A stretch of DNA of 64,000 bases from Pseudonocardiales bacterium (GCA_019241525.1 JAFAWY010000058.1:1-64000); one strand, 5' to 3'; positions 49,293-60,240 are shown, counted from the first letter of the stretch. Notes: a model not told the origin generated them from the letters alone. Program-made: numbers and translations.

Positions 49293-49964
49293 TCACCGAC
49301 GGCCGCAGGCCCGAGCCTGCGCTCTGAGCGATTCCATAGCCCGCACCGGGTCGTCGCTGCCGAAGACCGCAGAACCGGCGACGAAACAGTCCACCCCGGC
49401 CTCCGCAGCAGCCTCGATCGTCTCGTCGTTGATCCCCCCGTCGATTTCGATCAGCACGGTGAGATGTCCGGTGTCTACCAACCGCCGGGCTGTCCGCACC
49501 TTGTCGAGCACCTCGGGGATGAACGCCTGGCCACCGAAACCTGGTTCGACACTCATCACCAACAGGGTGTCGTAATGCCGCAACACCTCGACCCAGGGCT
49601 CCAGCGGGGTCTTGGGCTTGATCGACAAGCCGGCCTTCGACCCAGCCGCGCGCAGGTCCTTGGCCAGCTTCACCGGATCGTGCGCGGCCTCGGCGTGCAC
49701 CGTGACGTTGTAGGAGCCTGCTTCGGCGTACCCGATCGCCCACCGATCCGGATTGTCGATCATGAGGTGGCAGTCCATCGGGATGTCGGTGTACTTCATC
49801 AGGCTCTCCACCACGGGAAGGCCCAGCGTGAGATTAGGCACGAAGTGCGCGTCCATCACGTCGACGTGTAACCAGTCGGCACCCGGTACTGCGTTGGCTT
49901 CGTCGGCTAGCCGGGCGAAATCGGCAGCAAGCAGTGACGGCGCGATCATCGGTTGGTGCGACAC
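49293..49964 (-). CDS. rpe: Ribulose-phosphate 3-epimerase
   Basis: Encodes 223 aa. It interconverts ribulose-5-phosphate and xylulose-5-phosphate, and so supplies the riboflavin precursor ribulose-5-phosphate. TIM-barrel motifs: [41 protein letters not shown] and IEIDGGIND; metal ligands Asp/His are in place. Neighbour ribE follows; upstream is the Clp-like gene. Confidence 0.95.
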   Translation of the reverse strand: MSHQPMIAPSLLAADFARLADEANAVPGADWLHVDVMDAHFVPNLTLGLPVVESLMKYTDIPMDCHLMIDNPDRWAIGYAEAGSYNVTVHAEAAHDPVKLAKDLRAAGSKAGLSIKPKTPLEPWVEVLRHYDTLLVMSVEPGFGGQAFIPEVLDKVRTARRLVDTGHLTVLIEIDGGINDETIEAAAEAGVDCFVAGSAVFGSDDPVRAMESLRAQARACGRR

Positions 49965-50019
49965 ATGTGCACGGTAGCGCGTCGTACGTGCCAGGCACCG
50001 GAAATGCCTGCGACGCCAC

Positions 50020-52047
50020 TCACGAGCACTGGAAATCCAACCGATCGTCTATCACGCGGATCTCGATGTGTTGGCCATCTCGCAGGTCACCGGCCAGCAG
50101 CATGCGGGACAGATGCCGATCCAGTTCACGGCCGATCATCCGGCGTAGCGGCCGAGCTCCGAACTCGGGCTGGTAGCCGCGGTCGACCAGCCAGTCCAGG
50201 ACGCGATCGTCAAGGTGCAAGGTGATGTTGCGGGGTGCCAGCCGCTGCCGGGTCTGCTCCACGAGCATCACCGTGATCCGGCGCAGCTGCGCCGGATCGA
50301 GGCCCCGGAACAGCACGATCTCGTCGATCCGATTGAGGAATTCCGGTCTGAAGTGCCGACGCACGCTGGCCATCAGTGGCTCTCGCACCTCCTCGACCGA
50401 TCGCTGAGCGCTGGTCGCGGTCAGTAGCTGGTCCGCCCCGAGGTTGCTGGTCATGATGATCACCGCATTGGTGAAGTTGGCGGTCCGCCCCCGGGAATCG
50501 GTAATCCGACCGGCGTCGAAGACCTGCAACAGGATGTTCGAGACGTCGGCATGCGCCTTCTCGATCTCATCCAGCAGCACCACGGAGTAGGGCGTGCGGC
50601 GTACCGCGTCGGTGAGCTGGCCGCCTTCCTCATGCCCGACGTAGCCCGGTGGGGCGCCGATCAGCCGCGACACGGTGTGCCTGTCCTGGAACTCGCTCAT
50701 GTCGATGCGGACGAGTTGCTCCTCTGAGCCGAACAAGGTCTCCGCCAGTGCGCGAGCCAGTTCGGTTTTGCCCACGCCGGTCGGGCCGAGGAACAGGAAA
50801 GAGCCAACGGGGCGACCGGGATGCGTCAGGCCGGCTCGACTGGCCCGGATAGCGTCGGCGACGGCTTCCACCGCCTCGTCTTGCCCGATCACCCGCCGCC
50901 GTAGCTCTTCCTCGAGATTCAGCAGCCGGTGCCGCTCCACTTCGGTGAGCTGTGCGACCGGGATGCCGGTACTGCGCGCGACGATGTCTGCGACATCATC
51001 GGCGCCGACCTGTGCTGGTCGCGTCGAGCCGGCGCGCGCTGTCTCCAGCGCGACGATCGCCAGGTCCAGCTCCTGGGTCAGCGCCTCGGCACGCTCGTAG
51101 TCTTCGGCATCAACAGCGATGTCCTTAGCCCTGGTGAGCTGCTCGACGCGCTGCTCGAGAGCCCGAGTGTCCGCGCTCGGTGCGGCACCCCGCAGCCGCA
51201 CCCGTGCGCTGGCCCGGTCGATCAGATCGATTGCCTTATCGGGCAGGAAGCGGTCAGTGAGGTACCGGTGAGATAGCCGCGCAGCCGCATCGGTGGCTTC
51301 GTCGGTGATTCGCACCCGGTGATGCGATTCGTAGCGGTGGCGTATACCGCGCAGGATGGCCACGGTATCCGCGACGCTCGGCTCAGCCACCAAGATCGGA
51401 TGGAAACGCCGTTCCAGCGCCGGGTCCCGTTCGATATGACGGCGGTACTCGTCGACCGTGGTTGCCCCGACGAGCTGCAGATCACCCCGGGCCAGCGCAG
51501 GCTTGAGCATGCTGCTGGCATCCATGGCCCCGCCCTCGGCCCCCGCGCCCGCACCGATCACCGTGTGCAGCTCATCAAGAAACAACACCACCGTCCGCGC
51601 CGCAGCGGTCACCTCGTCAATGACCGCCGTGAGCCGTTCCTCGAATTCACCGCGGTATTTGGTGCCGGCCAGCATCCCGGCGAGATCCAGCGCGACGACC
51701 CGCCGGTCGCGCAGCGCGTCCGGGACTGTCCCCTCGGCGATCCGCTGAGCGAGACCCTCGACGATGGCGGTCTTGCCGACACCGGGATCGCCGATCAGCA
51801 CAGGATTGTTCTTCGTACGCCGCGACAGCACCTCCAGCAGCTGGTCGGTTTCGTTCTCCCGTCCGATGACCGGATCAAGGCGGCCGGTGCGGGCCGCGGC
51901 GGTCAGGTCACGGCCGTAGCGGTCCAGTTGCCGCGTCGATGTGCCAGACCGGGTCATGCCGCCCAGGGACTGCTCAAGCCCGCCGACCAGCCGGCTCACC
52001 AGATCCTCTATCGGGTTGAACCCGGAGCCGAACGGACCGTCGGGCAT
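50020..52047 (-). CDS. Clp/Hsp100 ATPase without N-terminal domain
   Basis: Encodes 675 aa, about 150 shorter than ClpC. Two AAA modules: D1 Walker A GDPGVGKT at 86-93 with LDELHT, D2 Walker [11 protein letters not shown] at 421-430 with LLDEIEKAH. The first 40 residues do not resemble the Clp_N repeats. Between D1 and D2 only a short helical stretch (about 295-345) replaces the long ClpB M domain. The ClpP-binding loop (V/I/L-G-F) is not seen in D2, where the stretch after TSNLG resembles ClpB. A protein unfoldase not linked to ClpP is likely; partner unknown. Confidence 0.9.
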   Translation of the reverse strand: MPDGPFGSGFNPIEDLVSRLVGGLEQSLGGMTRSGTSTRQLDRYGRDLTAAARTGRLDPVIGRENETDQLLEVLSRRTKNNPVLIGDPGVGKTAIVEGLAQRIAEGTVPDALRDRRVVALDLAGMLAGTKYRGEFEERLTAVIDEVTAAARTVVLFLDELHTVIGAGAGAEGGAMDASSMLKPALARGDLQLVGATTVDEYRRHIERDPALERRFHPILVAEPSVADTVAILRGIRHRYESHHRVRITDEATDAAARLSHRYLTDRFLPDKAIDLIDRASARVRLRGAAPSADTRALEQRVEQLTRAKDIAVDAEDYERAEALTQELDLAIVALETARAGSTRPAQVGADDVADIVARSTGIPVAQLTEVERHRLLNLEEELRRRVIGQDEAVEAVADAIRASRAGLTHPGRPVGSFLFLGPTGVGKTELARALAETLFGSEEQLVRIDMSEFQDRHTVSRLIGAPPGYVGHEEGGQLTDAVRRTPYSVVLLDEIEKAHADVSNILLQVFDAGRITDSRGRTANFTNAVIIMTSNLGADQLLTATSAQRSVEEVREPLMASVRRHFRPEFLNRIDEIVLFRGLDPAQLRRITVMLVEQTRQRLAPRNITLHLDDRVLDWLVDRGYQPEFGARPLRRMIGRELDRHLSRMLLAGDLRDGQHIEIRVIDDRLDFQCS

Positions 52048-52188
52048 ACCAGCCTCCTCGTCCGTTATGGGGCCCGCTATGTGCGCCTACCATCGCCCCC
52101 CCACTGTCGATAATGCCCCTGCCGCTCCCTCCGCGCCGAGCAAGGCTTATGGGAACAGCGGAGATCCCGCGTTACCAAGCTGGGAGGT

Positions 52189-52854
52189 TTACGATTCGTC
52201 GCTGACGATGCACCCGTCGCGCATCCGCACAACCCGTTTGGTGAACTCGGCGACCTCCTCCTCATGAGTGATGATCACCACGGTGCGGCCGGCATCGTTG
52301 AGTCCACCGAGTAGTTTCAAGATTTCCCGGGTGGAGGCGGAGTCGAGGTTACCGGTGGGCTCGTCGGCAAGCAGCAGAGCCGGATCGTTGATCAGCGCTC
52401 GGGCGATCGCCACTCGCTGCTGCTGACCCCCGGACAGCTCATTGGGCATGTGCTTTTCACGATCAGCCAGGCCAACAAGCTCCAATGCCTGCCGGGCGGC
52501 TCTGTGCCGGATTCGCCCGCCGGCATAGATCAACGGAAGTTCGACGTTACGCAGCGCGCTCGTGCGGGCTACCAAGTTGAACGACTGGAACACGAATCCG
52601 ATCTTGTGACTGCGGATCTTTGCGAGCCGGTTATCGGACAGGCGGCTCACGTCGATGCCGTCTAGCAGGTAGCGCCCGCTGGTGGGGGTGTCCAGGCAGC
52701 CCAAGATGTTCATCAACGTGGTCTTGCCCGATCCGGAGGGCCCCATGATGGCGACAAGCTCACCGTCGTCGATGGTCAAGTCGATGCCGTGAAGCACCGG
52801 CACCTGGACCTTTCCCATCCGGTAGACCTTGGTGATGCCCTCCAGTTGGATCAT
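52189..52854 (-). CDS. ABC transporter ATP-binding protein, MacB/LolD type
   Basis: Encodes 221 aa. Walker A GPSGSGKTT at 38-46, signature LSGGQQQRVA, Walker B LLLADEPTGNLD and the H-loop THEEE are complete. The MacB-type Walker B followed by TGNLD suggests partnership with an FtsX-like permease, but no permease is encoded next to it in this window. Upstream 149 bases and downstream 141 bases hold no gene I can support. Confidence 0.92.
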   Translation of the reverse strand: MIQLEGITKVYRMGKVQVPVLHGIDLTIDDGELVAIMGPSGSGKTTLMNILGCLDTPTSGRYLLDGIDVSRLSDNRLAKIRSHKIGFVFQSFNLVARTSALRNVELPLIYAGGRIRHRAARQALELVGLADREKHMPNELSGGQQQRVAIARALINDPALLLADEPTGNLDSASTREILKLLGGLNDAGRTVVIITHEEEVAEFTKRVVRMRDGCIVSDES

Positions 52855-53003
52855 CCCACTCCTCGATCTGGTCGCGCTCTCGCTCGATGATGTCCGAGCG
52901 GTCTGAGCACGACCTCACAGTTGCCTGGGAATCCACGACTCATCATTCTCCAAGCTACGCTCGGAGTGTTATCGATTTAGCTCATCTCTGATTCAACCCG
53001 GAC

Positions 53004-54419
53004 TCAACGCTGCAGCAGCGCGCAGAACATTGCGTCGGTGCCGTGCCGGTGTGGCCACAACTGCACGGGGGGGCCGCCGCCGCGCCCAGGCACGCCCGGG
53101 AACGCTGGCCCGGCGTCGATCTGCTCAGCGCGGGTGCGCCGTATCACCTCGGCTAGGACGCCGACCGTCTCGTCCGGGTGCGGTGAGCAGGTGACGTAGG
53201 CCACCACACCACCAGGGCGGACCAACCGCAGCGCTGCCACCAGCAGCTCGCGCTGTAACCGGACCAGACCGGCAACCTCGTTGGCCTGCCGCCGCCACCG
53301 CACTTCAGGGCGCCGTCGCAGTGCCCCGAGGCCCGTGCACGGTGCGTCCACCAGCACGCGGTCGTAAGCCCGATCCGGCAGCCCGCTGTTCCGGCCGTCG
53401 GCCACGTGCACTGTCACGGGCAACCCCGTGCAGGCTTGCTCGACCAACCGGGCCCGGTGCTCGGCCTTTTCCACAGCGTCCACAGTTGCGCCGCAGCTGG
53501 TGGCGAGCGCCCCCAGCAGGGCCGCCTTGCCACCAGGGCCGGCGCACAGATCCAGCCAGCGGGCATCGGGGCCGTCCAGCGGCGTGCCGGCCAGCGCCAG
53601 GGCGACGAGCTGGCTGCCCTCGTCTTGCACCTGTGCCAGATGTTGCCGTACCGGGGCCAGATCTCCAGGATCACCGCCCTCGGCCAGGTGCACGCCGTAA
53701 GGCGAATAGGGGGCAGGTGTGCCGCCTACCGCCGTCGCGAGTTCGGCGGCACTGATCTGACCCGGGCGCGCCATCAGGTGCACCAGTGGGCGGGCGTCGT
53801 CAGCGGCCAGCGCCTTCGCGAGTTCCTCGAGGTCACCGTCCAGCGCGTCGGCGAAAGCCTGGGCAATCCACCGCGGATGCGGGTGCGCCATCGCCAGGTG
53901 GCCCACCGGGTCATCGTCGAATGCTGGCGCTACGACCTGCACCCAGGCCTGCTCGTCCTGCTCAGCCACGCGGCGCAGCACTGCGTTGACGAAGCCGGAA
54001 GCGGCGTTACCCCGAGCGGCTCTTACCAGATCGACGGTGGTCCCGACCGCAGCGTGGGGCGGCACCCGGGTCCGGAGCAGCTGGTAGCTGCCCAGCCGTA
54101 GGGCGTCCAGCAGCTCACCGTCCACCTCGGACAAGGACCGGTCCATGCAGCGCCCCAGCACCGCATCGAGCAAGCCTTGAGCACGGCACGTTCCGTAACA
54201 CAGCTCGGTGGCCAGCGCAGCATCCCGCCCCGTGACCCCCCGTTGCCGCAGCAGGCTAGGTAGCGCGAGGTTCGCGTAGGCGTCACGCGCACGCACTGCC
54301 GCAAGCACGTCCAGCGCAGCCTGCCGGGCGGGATCTTCCACCGGCGGCCGGCTGGGCCCGGAGCGGCGGCGGGGAGGTCGAGGCCGGGGTGGCCGGGAAG
54401 GTCGGCGGGGCACTGTCAC
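53004..54419 (-). CDS. rsmB: 16S rRNA (cytosine-C5) methyltransferase
   Basis: Encodes 471 aa. It methylates C967 of 16S rRNA. A NusB-like N-terminal domain (about 28-165) and a Rossmann methyltransferase domain ([15 protein letters not shown]) are visible, with the catalytic Cys pair in [17 protein letters not shown] and [10 protein letters not shown] Pro/Arg-rich N-terminus precedes. Its ATG overlaps the fmt stop by 4 bases. End of the array starting with carB. Confidence 0.93.
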   Translation of the reverse strand: MTVPRRPSRPPRPRPPRRRSGPSRPPVEDPARQAALDVLAAVRARDAYANLALPSLLRQRGVTGRDAALATELCYGTCRAQGLLDAVLGRCMDRSLSEVDGELLDALRLGSYQLLRTRVPPHAAVGTTVDLVRAARGNAASGFVNAVLRRVAEQDEQAWVQVVAPAFDDDPVGHLAMAHPHPRWIAQAFADALDGDLEELAKALAADDARPLVHLMARPGQISAAELATAVGGTPAPYSPYGVHLAEGGDPGDLAPVRQHLAQVQDEGSQLVALALAGTPLDGPDARWLDLCAGPGGKAALLGALATSCGATVDAVEKAEHRARLVEQACTGLPVTVHVADGRNSGLPDRAYDRVLVDAPCTGLGALRRRPEVRWRRQANEVAGLVRLQRELLVAALRLVRPGGVVAYVTCSPHPDETVGVLAEVIRRTRAEQIDAGPAFPGVPGRGGGPPVQLWPHRHGTDAMFCALLQR

Positions 54420-55342
54420 TGGAAACGTTCCGCCGATTGGGGTCGGGCGCCTCGAGCCCAGTCCGGCGCAGGCATCGCGCGCTTGCCGGGCGGGGTGATC
54501 TCGCCCAGCCGCAGTGCCGCGGTCGCCGTGCCAACCAGTACTTCACGTTTGGCCACGCGTAGCTCGCCGGGCGCCAACCCGCCAACGTCGGTCAACCGCC
54601 CCGGCCCGACACCCAGTCGTTGATCGCGGAATATCACCCAGCCGCCAGGGGCGGGCGTGACAGCACGCATCTGGCGGTGCACCGCGAAAGCCGGGGCACC
54701 GAAGTTGATGTGCGCGTCCTCCACAGTGATCTTAGGTGCGTACGACGCGCCCTCGGCAGGTTGGGGAACCGGGTGCACCGTACCGTCGGCGATGCCGTCG
54801 AGGGTCGCTACCAGTAGGCCGGCCCCAGCGCGGGCCAACCGGAACAGCAACTCCCCCGCGGTGTCATCGGGGTGGATCACTTCGGTGACCGTGCCGTATA
54901 CCGGACCGGTGTCCAACCCCTCCTCCAGCGCGAAGGTGGATGCTCCCGTGATCTCGTCGCCGTGCAGGATCGCGGCCTGTACCGGCGCCGCGCCACGCCA
55001 GGCAGGCAGCAACGAGAAGTGCAAGTTCACCCAGCCGTACCGGGGAATGTCCAGCGCTGCCCGTCGTATCAGCGCGCCGTAGCCCACGATCGGGCAGCAG
55101 TCCGGGGCCAGCGCGGACAATCGAGCCAGGAAGTCCGGTTCGGAAGGGCGCCGTGGGGTGAGTACCTCAATCCCGGCCTCGTCGGCCAGCGCTCCTACCG
55201 GGGACCGCGTCAGCCGCTGCCCACGTCCAGCCGGCGCATCAGGCCGGGTCACCACCGCGACGACCTCGTGGCGGGCCGAGTCCAGCAACGCTTGTAGCGC
55301 GGGCACCGCCGCCTCCGGCGTACCTGCGAATACCAGCCGCAC
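54416..55342 (-). CDS. fmt: Methionyl-tRNA formyltransferase
   Basis: Encodes 308 aa. It formylates initiator Met-tRNA. Motifs [29 protein letters not shown] and DTGPVYG with the catalytic Asn/His/Asp set; a C-terminal tRNA-binding domain follows. Three bases after def; overlaps rsmB. Confidence 0.94.
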   Translation of the reverse strand: MRLVFAGTPEAAVPALQALLDSARHEVVAVVTRPDAPAGRGQRLTRSPVGALADEAGIEVLTPRRPSEPDFLARLSALAPDCCPIVGYGALIRRAALDIPRYGWVNLHFSLLPAWRGAAPVQAAILHGDEITGASTFALEEGLDTGPVYGTVTEVIHPDDTAGELLFRLARAGAGLLVATLDGIADGTVHPVPQPAEGASYAPKITVEDAHINFGAPAFAVHRQMRAVTPAPGGWVIFRDQRLGVGPGRLTDVGGLAPGELRVAKREVLVGTATAALRLGEITPPGKRAMPAPDWARGARPQSAERFQ

Positions 55343-55345
55343 CGT

Positions 55346-55894
55346 TCAGCGCACCTTGCCCAGCATCGGGTGCGGGCTGAACTTCACCACCGGCTCCGGA
55401 GCACCAAACCACCGCGCTTGACGGATCTCCCGCATCGCCTGCTTGCGGGTTTCGGGGTCGAGCCGGTCGATGAACAGCACTCCGTCAAGGTGATCGGTCT
55501 CATGCTGGATCGCTCGCGCCAGGCGTTCGGTGCCCTGCACCTCGATCGGCTCACCGTGCTGGTCGTACCCGCGCGCAACCACACGCTGGTAACGCTGGCA
55601 GTCCCAGAACAGCCCGGGAATCGACAGGCAGCCCTCCGGACCGTCCTGCATCTGTTCGTCCAGCACCTCGAACCGGGGATTGACCAGGTGTCCGGTCACC
55701 CCCTCGGCGTGGTAGGTGAAAACCCGCAGCGAGATGCCCAACTGTGGGGCGGCAAGTCCGGCTGCACCCTCTTCGGTCATCGTCTCCAGCAGGTCACGGA
55801 CCAGGTTGCGCAGTTCCTTGTCGAAGTCGACGACCTCCGCCGCACGGGTACGCAGCACAGGATCACCGAAAAGCCGGACGGGTCGGACAGCCAC
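55346..55894 (-). CDS. def: Peptide deformylase
   Basis: Encodes 182 aa. It removes the formyl group from nascent proteins, completing the cycle begun by fmt. Motifs AAGLAAPQLG, EGCLSIPG and QHETDHLDG (Cys and two His metal ligands, Glu catalyst). GTG 55894 gives MAVRPVRLFGDPVLR-like N-terminus; frames to 56026 run through the hairpins upstream. Confidence 0.93.
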   Translation of the reverse strand: MAVRPVRLFGDPVLRTRAAEVVDFDKELRNLVRDLLETMTEEGAAGLAAPQLGISLRVFTYHAEGVTGHLVNPRFEVLDEQMQDGPEGCLSIPGLFWDCQRYQRVVARGYDQHGEPIEVQGTERLARAIQHETDHLDGVLFIDRLDPETRKQAMREIRQARWFGAPEPVVKFSPHPMLGKVR

Positions 55895-55927
55895 CTGCGC
55901 AGTATGCCTGGTGAATGGCTGCGTACT

Positions 55928-56004
55928 AGATCGGGTCGCCCCCGATCTCGGTCTGGATGCAGACTGCTGTTTTTGAGCCCTCGACAACCGCAGTCTGCAT
56001 CCAG
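55928..56004. repeat. Two hairpins between priA and def
   Basis: AGATCGGG at 55928-55935 pairs with CCCGATCT at 55941-55948 (8 bp, 5-base loop). CTGGATGCAGACTGC at 55953-55967 is the perfect reverse complement of 55990-56004 (15 bp, 22-base loop). They lie in the 144 bases between the priA stop and the def start, both genes leftward. They might end or attenuate transcription before def, or be a mobile repeat; no U-tract follows. Confidence 0.7.
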
Positions 56005-56038
56005 CCTGCGGTAAAAGAGGCTGCACGGAAATACCCAG

Positions 56039-58063
56039 TCACGTGACTTCCTGAGGGTCCAGTTCGACGCGCAGGAAGTCAGTCGCCTTCCGGGCACTGC
56101 GCTCGGCCTGCAAGGCAGCTAGTGCCGTGACCAATGCTGATCCATCAGCACGGGGAACTCGCAGGAGCACACGTTCCCGGGCACCCTCAGCCTGCCCAGG
56201 AACCGCCACTGGCCCTAGCACCTCGACCCTGTCGGGGAACTCCAAGCTCGCCAGGGTCTCTGGTGCGCCGTCCAGCGCGGCCATCCGGACGGCTGGGGGA
56301 AAGCCGAGCTCGGCGCGAGCCGCCAGCTCAGCGCTGGCGTGGCCGGCCGCGTCCCACCGGATCAGGGCTTGTACCGGCCTCAGTGAGGCCTCGGCGACCA
56401 CGACAACACGGCCACCGTGCGTCGCCGGCTCGACCATCGCTGCCGCGGCCATCCACCGGCGCAGCGCTTCCTCCGCCGCGCGCAAGCTGGACCGGCCCAG
56501 CAGCGCCGCGGCGTCAAGCAACAACGCAGCTCCGTACTCGGCAAGCGGTTCGGCACCGGGGGTGGCAATCACCAGGCTGGGTCCCGGCGGGATATCCGCC
56601 AGCACCTTTCCCGCATTCGTCCGGTCGGCTGCACTGCCCCCGCCGGAGGTATACAGCGTCACCCCAGCGAAAGCCCGGCCCAGTTCCTCGGCCGTGCGCC
56701 GGGCGCCGGTCACGGCCGCACGCAACCGGGCGTCGCCGCAGGCAGGGCAGCTGTACCGGGCCTCAGGCGCGCCGCACCAGCGGCACGCGACCTCGCCTGC
56801 GACGGGCAACCCCAGCGGTCCTGCGCACCGCCGGCAGCGGGCCGGAGCCCGGCACTGCCCGCAGGCCAGCGCGGGTACGTAACCGCGCCGGGGAACCTGC
56901 ACCAGTACCGGCCGGTCACGGCTCAGCGCGGCACGTGCCGCGTCGAACGCCACGGTGGGCAGCCGGGCCGCCCGGGCCATGGGATCCCGGGCCAGCTGCG
57001 CGTCGTCCTCGCCAATCGCGGTGATCCTTGGCGCCGCGGCGCGCACCACGTCCCGGGCGGCCACGATCTCATGCGCCCACCCCGTCTCCACCGACAGTTG
57101 TGTCTCCGCGGTGCGGGCGCGGCCGGCGACCAGCAGCGCTGCGCCTTCCAGCACCGCACGCTGGCCCAGTACCAGCCGGGTGTGCGGGTAAGGCGCTCGT
57201 GGTTCGGCGTGCAGATCGTCGCCGTCGTCCCACAGCACCATTAGCCCGAGATCGGCGACCGGGGCAAAAGCCGCGGCTCGGGTGCCCACCACGATGCGCA
57301 CCGCCCCGCGCCGCACCGCCAGCCACTGCCGGTAGCGCTGCTCAGGTCCGACCCCGGCAGCCAAGGTCACCACGGCGTCGGGTCCGGCCAGCGCAGCAAT
57401 GGCGGCGTGTAACCGCGCGGTGTCCCGATGATCAGGCACCACCAGCACAGCTCCCCGGCCGGTGGCAGCGACGGTGACGGCAGCCTCGGCCAGCCGGGCA
57501 GGCCAGTCTTCCCCCGGCAACGCCTGCCAGCAGGCGTGCGCAGCCCGGCCCTGGTGCAGCGCCTCCATGAAGGCCGGCCCACGGGGGTAAGACCGCCAAC
57601 CATCCACTGCAGGCCGCGCCGGGGTGGCCGCCGTGGCGACGCCGGGCCCTGCTTCGGCGCGGGCGTGCCTTGGCGGTACGGCCAACCGCAACACGTCGTT
57701 CATGGTGCCCGCGCATCGGTCGGCCACCGCCCGCGCCAGCGCGGCCACCTGCGGGCTCAATACCGGTTCGGGGGAGACGACCCGCTCGATCCAGCCCAAC
57801 CGCCCGGCGTGGTCAGATCGCTCAACCCGATCCAGCAACCATCCATCCACCAGGCGCCCGGCGAAACGGACCCGCAGGCGAACCCCATGTTGCGCGCTGT
57901 CGTCCAGCTGAGCGGGTACCAGGTAGTCGAAGGGCCGATCCAGGTGAGCCAGGGGGACGTCCACGTATACCCGGGCGATGGGCAAGGTGGCAGCCGGGCT
58001 GCGCTGTCCACGGCGAGACCGGCCGGCTTTCCCGTGCCGGGTTGACGTCACTCCGCTGGTCAC
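56039..58063 (-). CDS. priA: Primosomal protein N' (PriA-like), degenerate helicase
   Basis: Encodes 674 aa. PriA reloads the replication helicase at stalled forks. The DNA-binding N-terminal domain and the Cys-rich zinc region (CGQC, CRRC, CRWC, CPAC) are kept. However, the ATPase site is degraded: no GxGKT P-loop and the DEEH box reads WDDGDD. This matches the actinobacterial PriA class that lacks helicase signatures. ATG overlaps the coaBC stop by 4 bases. Confidence 0.88.
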   Translation of the reverse strand: MTSGVTSTRHGKAGRSRRGQRSPAATLPIARVYVDVPLAHLDRPFDYLVPAQLDDSAQHGVRLRVRFAGRLVDGWLLDRVERSDHAGRLGWIERVVSPEPVLSPQVAALARAVADRCAGTMNDVLRLAVPPRHARAEAGPGVATAATPARPAVDGWRSYPRGPAFMEALHQGRAAHACWQALPGEDWPARLAEAAVTVAATGRGAVLVVPDHRDTARLHAAIAALAGPDAVVTLAAGVGPEQRYRQWLAVRRGAVRIVVGTRAAAFAPVADLGLMVLWDDGDDLHAEPRAPYPHTRLVLGQRAVLEGAALLVAGRARTAETQLSVETGWAHEIVAARDVVRAAAPRITAIGEDDAQLARDPMARAARLPTVAFDAARAALSRDRPVLVQVPRRGYVPALACGQCRAPARCRRCAGPLGLPVAGEVACRWCGAPEARYSCPACGDARLRAAVTGARRTAEELGRAFAGVTLYTSGGGSAADRTNAGKVLADIPPGPSLVIATPGAEPLAEYGAALLLDAAALLGRSSLRAAEEALRRWMAAAAMVEPATHGGRVVVVAEASLRPVQALIRWDAAGHASAELAARAELGFPPAVRMAALDGAPETLASLEFPDRVEVLGPVAVPGQAEGARERVLLRVPRADGSALVTALAALQAERSARKATDFLRVELDPQEVT

Positions 58064-59304
58064 CGGGTCAGCCGAGCGGCGACCGCGTCCCAGACGTAGG
58101 AGGCCAGCAAGCTCTTGGGACCGTCAGGAAGTGCGGTCTGCGTCCCGTCGGCACCGAGCAACCACCCCGTGTTGTCCTCTACCTCGAATGCCCGGCGCTC
58201 CCCCACCGTGTTGACCACGAGCAGGTCACAACCCTTGCGGGCGAGCTTGGCCCGGGCCTCGGTGAGGACATCGACGTCACTGTCGCCGGTCTCGGCCGCG
58301 AACCCCACCACGACCTGGTCCCGGGGGCGGGACCGGACCAGCTCCACCAGAACGTCCGGGTTGATGGCCAGCGACAGCGGCTCCGGATCCGCTCCGGTTT
58401 TCTTGATCTTGCTACGGTGATTGACCGCTGGCCGGAAGTCGGCCACTGCGGCAGCCATCACCACGGCATCAGCATGTGCTGCCGCCTTGAGCATCGCCTC
58501 CCGCAACTGGCTGGCGGTGCCCGCCCGGATGACCTCCACCCCGGCCGGATCGGCGAGATCGGCCGTATGCGCGGCGGCCAGCGTCACCTGAGCCCCACGC
58601 TGTGCCGCTACCCGGGCCAGCGCGTAACCCTGCCGGCCGGAGGACCGGTTACCCAGGTAGCGAACCGGATCCAGCGGTTCCCGGGTGCCGCCGGCGGAGA
58701 CCACCACCTGACGGCCGGTCAAATCTGCCCGTAGCGCATCTCCCCGGTGCAGCAACAGCGTGGCCAACTCGACGATCTCGGCGGGCTCCGGCAGCCGACC
58801 GGCGCCTGAATCGGCGCCGGTGAGGCGACCGGACGCGGGCTGCGCGACGATGGTTCCTCGGCTGCGCAGGATTGCGACATTGTGCTGGGTCGCGGGATGC
58901 TCCCACATCTCGGTGTGCATTGCGGGCACCAACAAGACCGGGCAGCGCGCGGTGAGCAGCGTTGCGCACAGCAGATCGTCGGCCCTGCCGTGCGTGGCAC
59001 GCGCCAGCAGATCCGCGGTGGCAGGCGCCACCAGCACCAGATCGGCGGTTTGCCCCAGCCGCACGTGGGGCACCTCGGAGACGCCGGCGAACATGTCGTG
59101 GCTCACCGGCGACCCGGACAGCGCCTCCCAGGTGGGTGCGCCGACGAACTTCAGCGCTGCCTCAGTAGGCACGACCCGCACAAGGTGCCCCGCCTCGGTG
59201 AGGCGGCGAAGCACCTCGCATACCTTGTAGGCGGCGATGCCGCCGCCGACGCCGAGCACGATCCGCCGGGACACATCCGGCCGGACGGGCCCGGCCTGGG
59301 TCAC
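58060..59304 (-). CDS. coaBC: Phosphopantothenoylcysteine synthetase/decarboxylase
   Basis: Encodes 414 aa, bifunctional for coenzyme A synthesis. CoaC flavoprotein half (about 1-185): [23 protein letters not shown] and PAMHTEMW. CoaB half: [20 protein letters not shown] and [13 protein letters not shown]. Overlaps rpoZ and priA by 4 bases each. metK, which lies between coaBC and priA in M. tuberculosis, is absent here. Confidence 0.94.
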   Translation of the reverse strand: MTQAGPVRPDVSRRIVLGVGGGIAAYKVCEVLRRLTEAGHLVRVVPTEAALKFVGAPTWEALSGSPVSHDMFAGVSEVPHVRLGQTADLVLVAPATADLLARATHGRADDLLCATLLTARCPVLLVPAMHTEMWEHPATQHNVAILRSRGTIVAQPASGRLTGADSGAGRLPEPAEIVELATLLLHRGDALRADLTGRQVVVSAGGTREPLDPVRYLGNRSSGRQGYALARVAAQRGAQVTLAAAHTADLADPAGVEVIRAGTASQLREAMLKAAAHADAVVMAAAVADFRPAVNHRSKIKKTGADPEPLSLAINPDVLVELVRSRPRDQVVVGFAAETGDSDVDVLTEARAKLARKGCDLLVVNTVGERRAFEVEDNTGWLLGADGTQTALPDGPKSLLASYVWDAVAARLTR

Positions 59305-59591
59305 TGGCCCTCGGTGTGCTCGAGCAAGCCGGCGTGGATCTCCCGCAGGGCGATGGAGAGCGGCTTTTCCCGGGGTCCTGGCTCCACCAACGGTCCGACG
59401 TACTCCAGCAAGCCCTCTCCGAGCTGGGCGTAGTAATCGTTGATCTGGCGAGCTCGCTTTGCCGCGAAGATGACCAGGGCGTACTTCGAGCTGACTTTAG
59501 TCAGTAGGTCGTCGATCGGGGGGTTGGTGATGCCCTCGGGGACAGGAGCCGAGGACGCGTGGAGCGTGTCCAATTCGGTGGGGATGCTCAC
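59301..59591 (-). CDS. rpoZ: RNA polymerase omega subunit
   Basis: Encodes 96 aa. The omega core [20 protein letters not shown] and [16 protein letters not shown] is clear. It assists beta-prime assembly. It lies between gmk and coaBC, as in most actinobacteria. Confidence 0.94.
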   Translation of the reverse strand: MSIPTELDTLHASSAPVPEGITNPPIDDLLTKVSSKYALVIFAAKRARQINDYYAQLGEGLLEYVGPLVEPGPREKPLSIALREIHAGLLEHTEGQ

Positions 59592-59649
59592 TCATTCTCC
59601 AGATGCCGTCAGATGATGCCGGTGGCCGCAGCGGTCGGGGTGGGGTCGT

Positions 59650-60240
59650 TCACCGGCGGGCGCCGCGCATCAAGGCTATCAACTCTTCTGCGGCCCGCTG
59701 CACATCGTCGTTGACCACCGTCGCATCGAATTCTGCGCTGGCGGCCAACTCTTCACGTGCCACCCGCAGTCGGCGCTGCCGTACTGCAGGATCTTCCGTG
59801 CCACGGCCGGACAGCCGGGCGGCCAGTGCCTCCCACGACGGTGGCACCAGCATCACCAGCAGCGCATCCGGCATGGCAGCCCTGACCTGGCGGGCACCCT
59901 CCAGCTCGATCTCCAGCAAGGTGGACCTACCAGCGGCTAGCGCCTGGCGCACCGGGCCGGCAGGAGTGCCGTAGAAGTTGCCGGCGTACTCGGCGTGCTC
60001 AAGGAACTCGCCACGCTCGATCATCCGCGCGAAGGTAGCGCGATCCACGTAGTGGTAGTGCTCGTCAGGCCGTTCCGCGGCGCGGCGTGGCCGGGTAGTG
60101 ACCGATACGCTGACGAACAGCTCTGGCCAGCGACGCACCACTTCGGCGACCACGCTGGATTTTCCAACTCCCGAAGGGCCCGAGACAACGGTGAGCCGGG
60201 GCCCAACAGCCTCGCGGGACCCCGGCTCACACACCGCCAC
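59650..60240 (-). CDS. gmk: Guanylate kinase
   Basis: Encodes 196 aa. It phosphorylates GMP. P-loop GPSGVGKSSVV, GMP-binding SVTTRPRR and YAGNFYGTP are present. GTG 60240 is the start, with the neighbouring mihF stop 57 bases upstream. Confidence 0.94.
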   Translation of the reverse strand: MAVCEPGSREAVGPRLTVVSGPSGVGKSSVVAEVVRRWPELFVSVSVTTRPRRAAERPDEHYHYVDRATFARMIERGEFLEHAEYAGNFYGTPAGPVRQALAAGRSTLLEIELEGARQVRAAMPDALLVMLVPPSWEALAARLSGRGTEDPAVRQRRLRVAREELAASAEFDATVVNDDVQRAAEELIALMRGARR

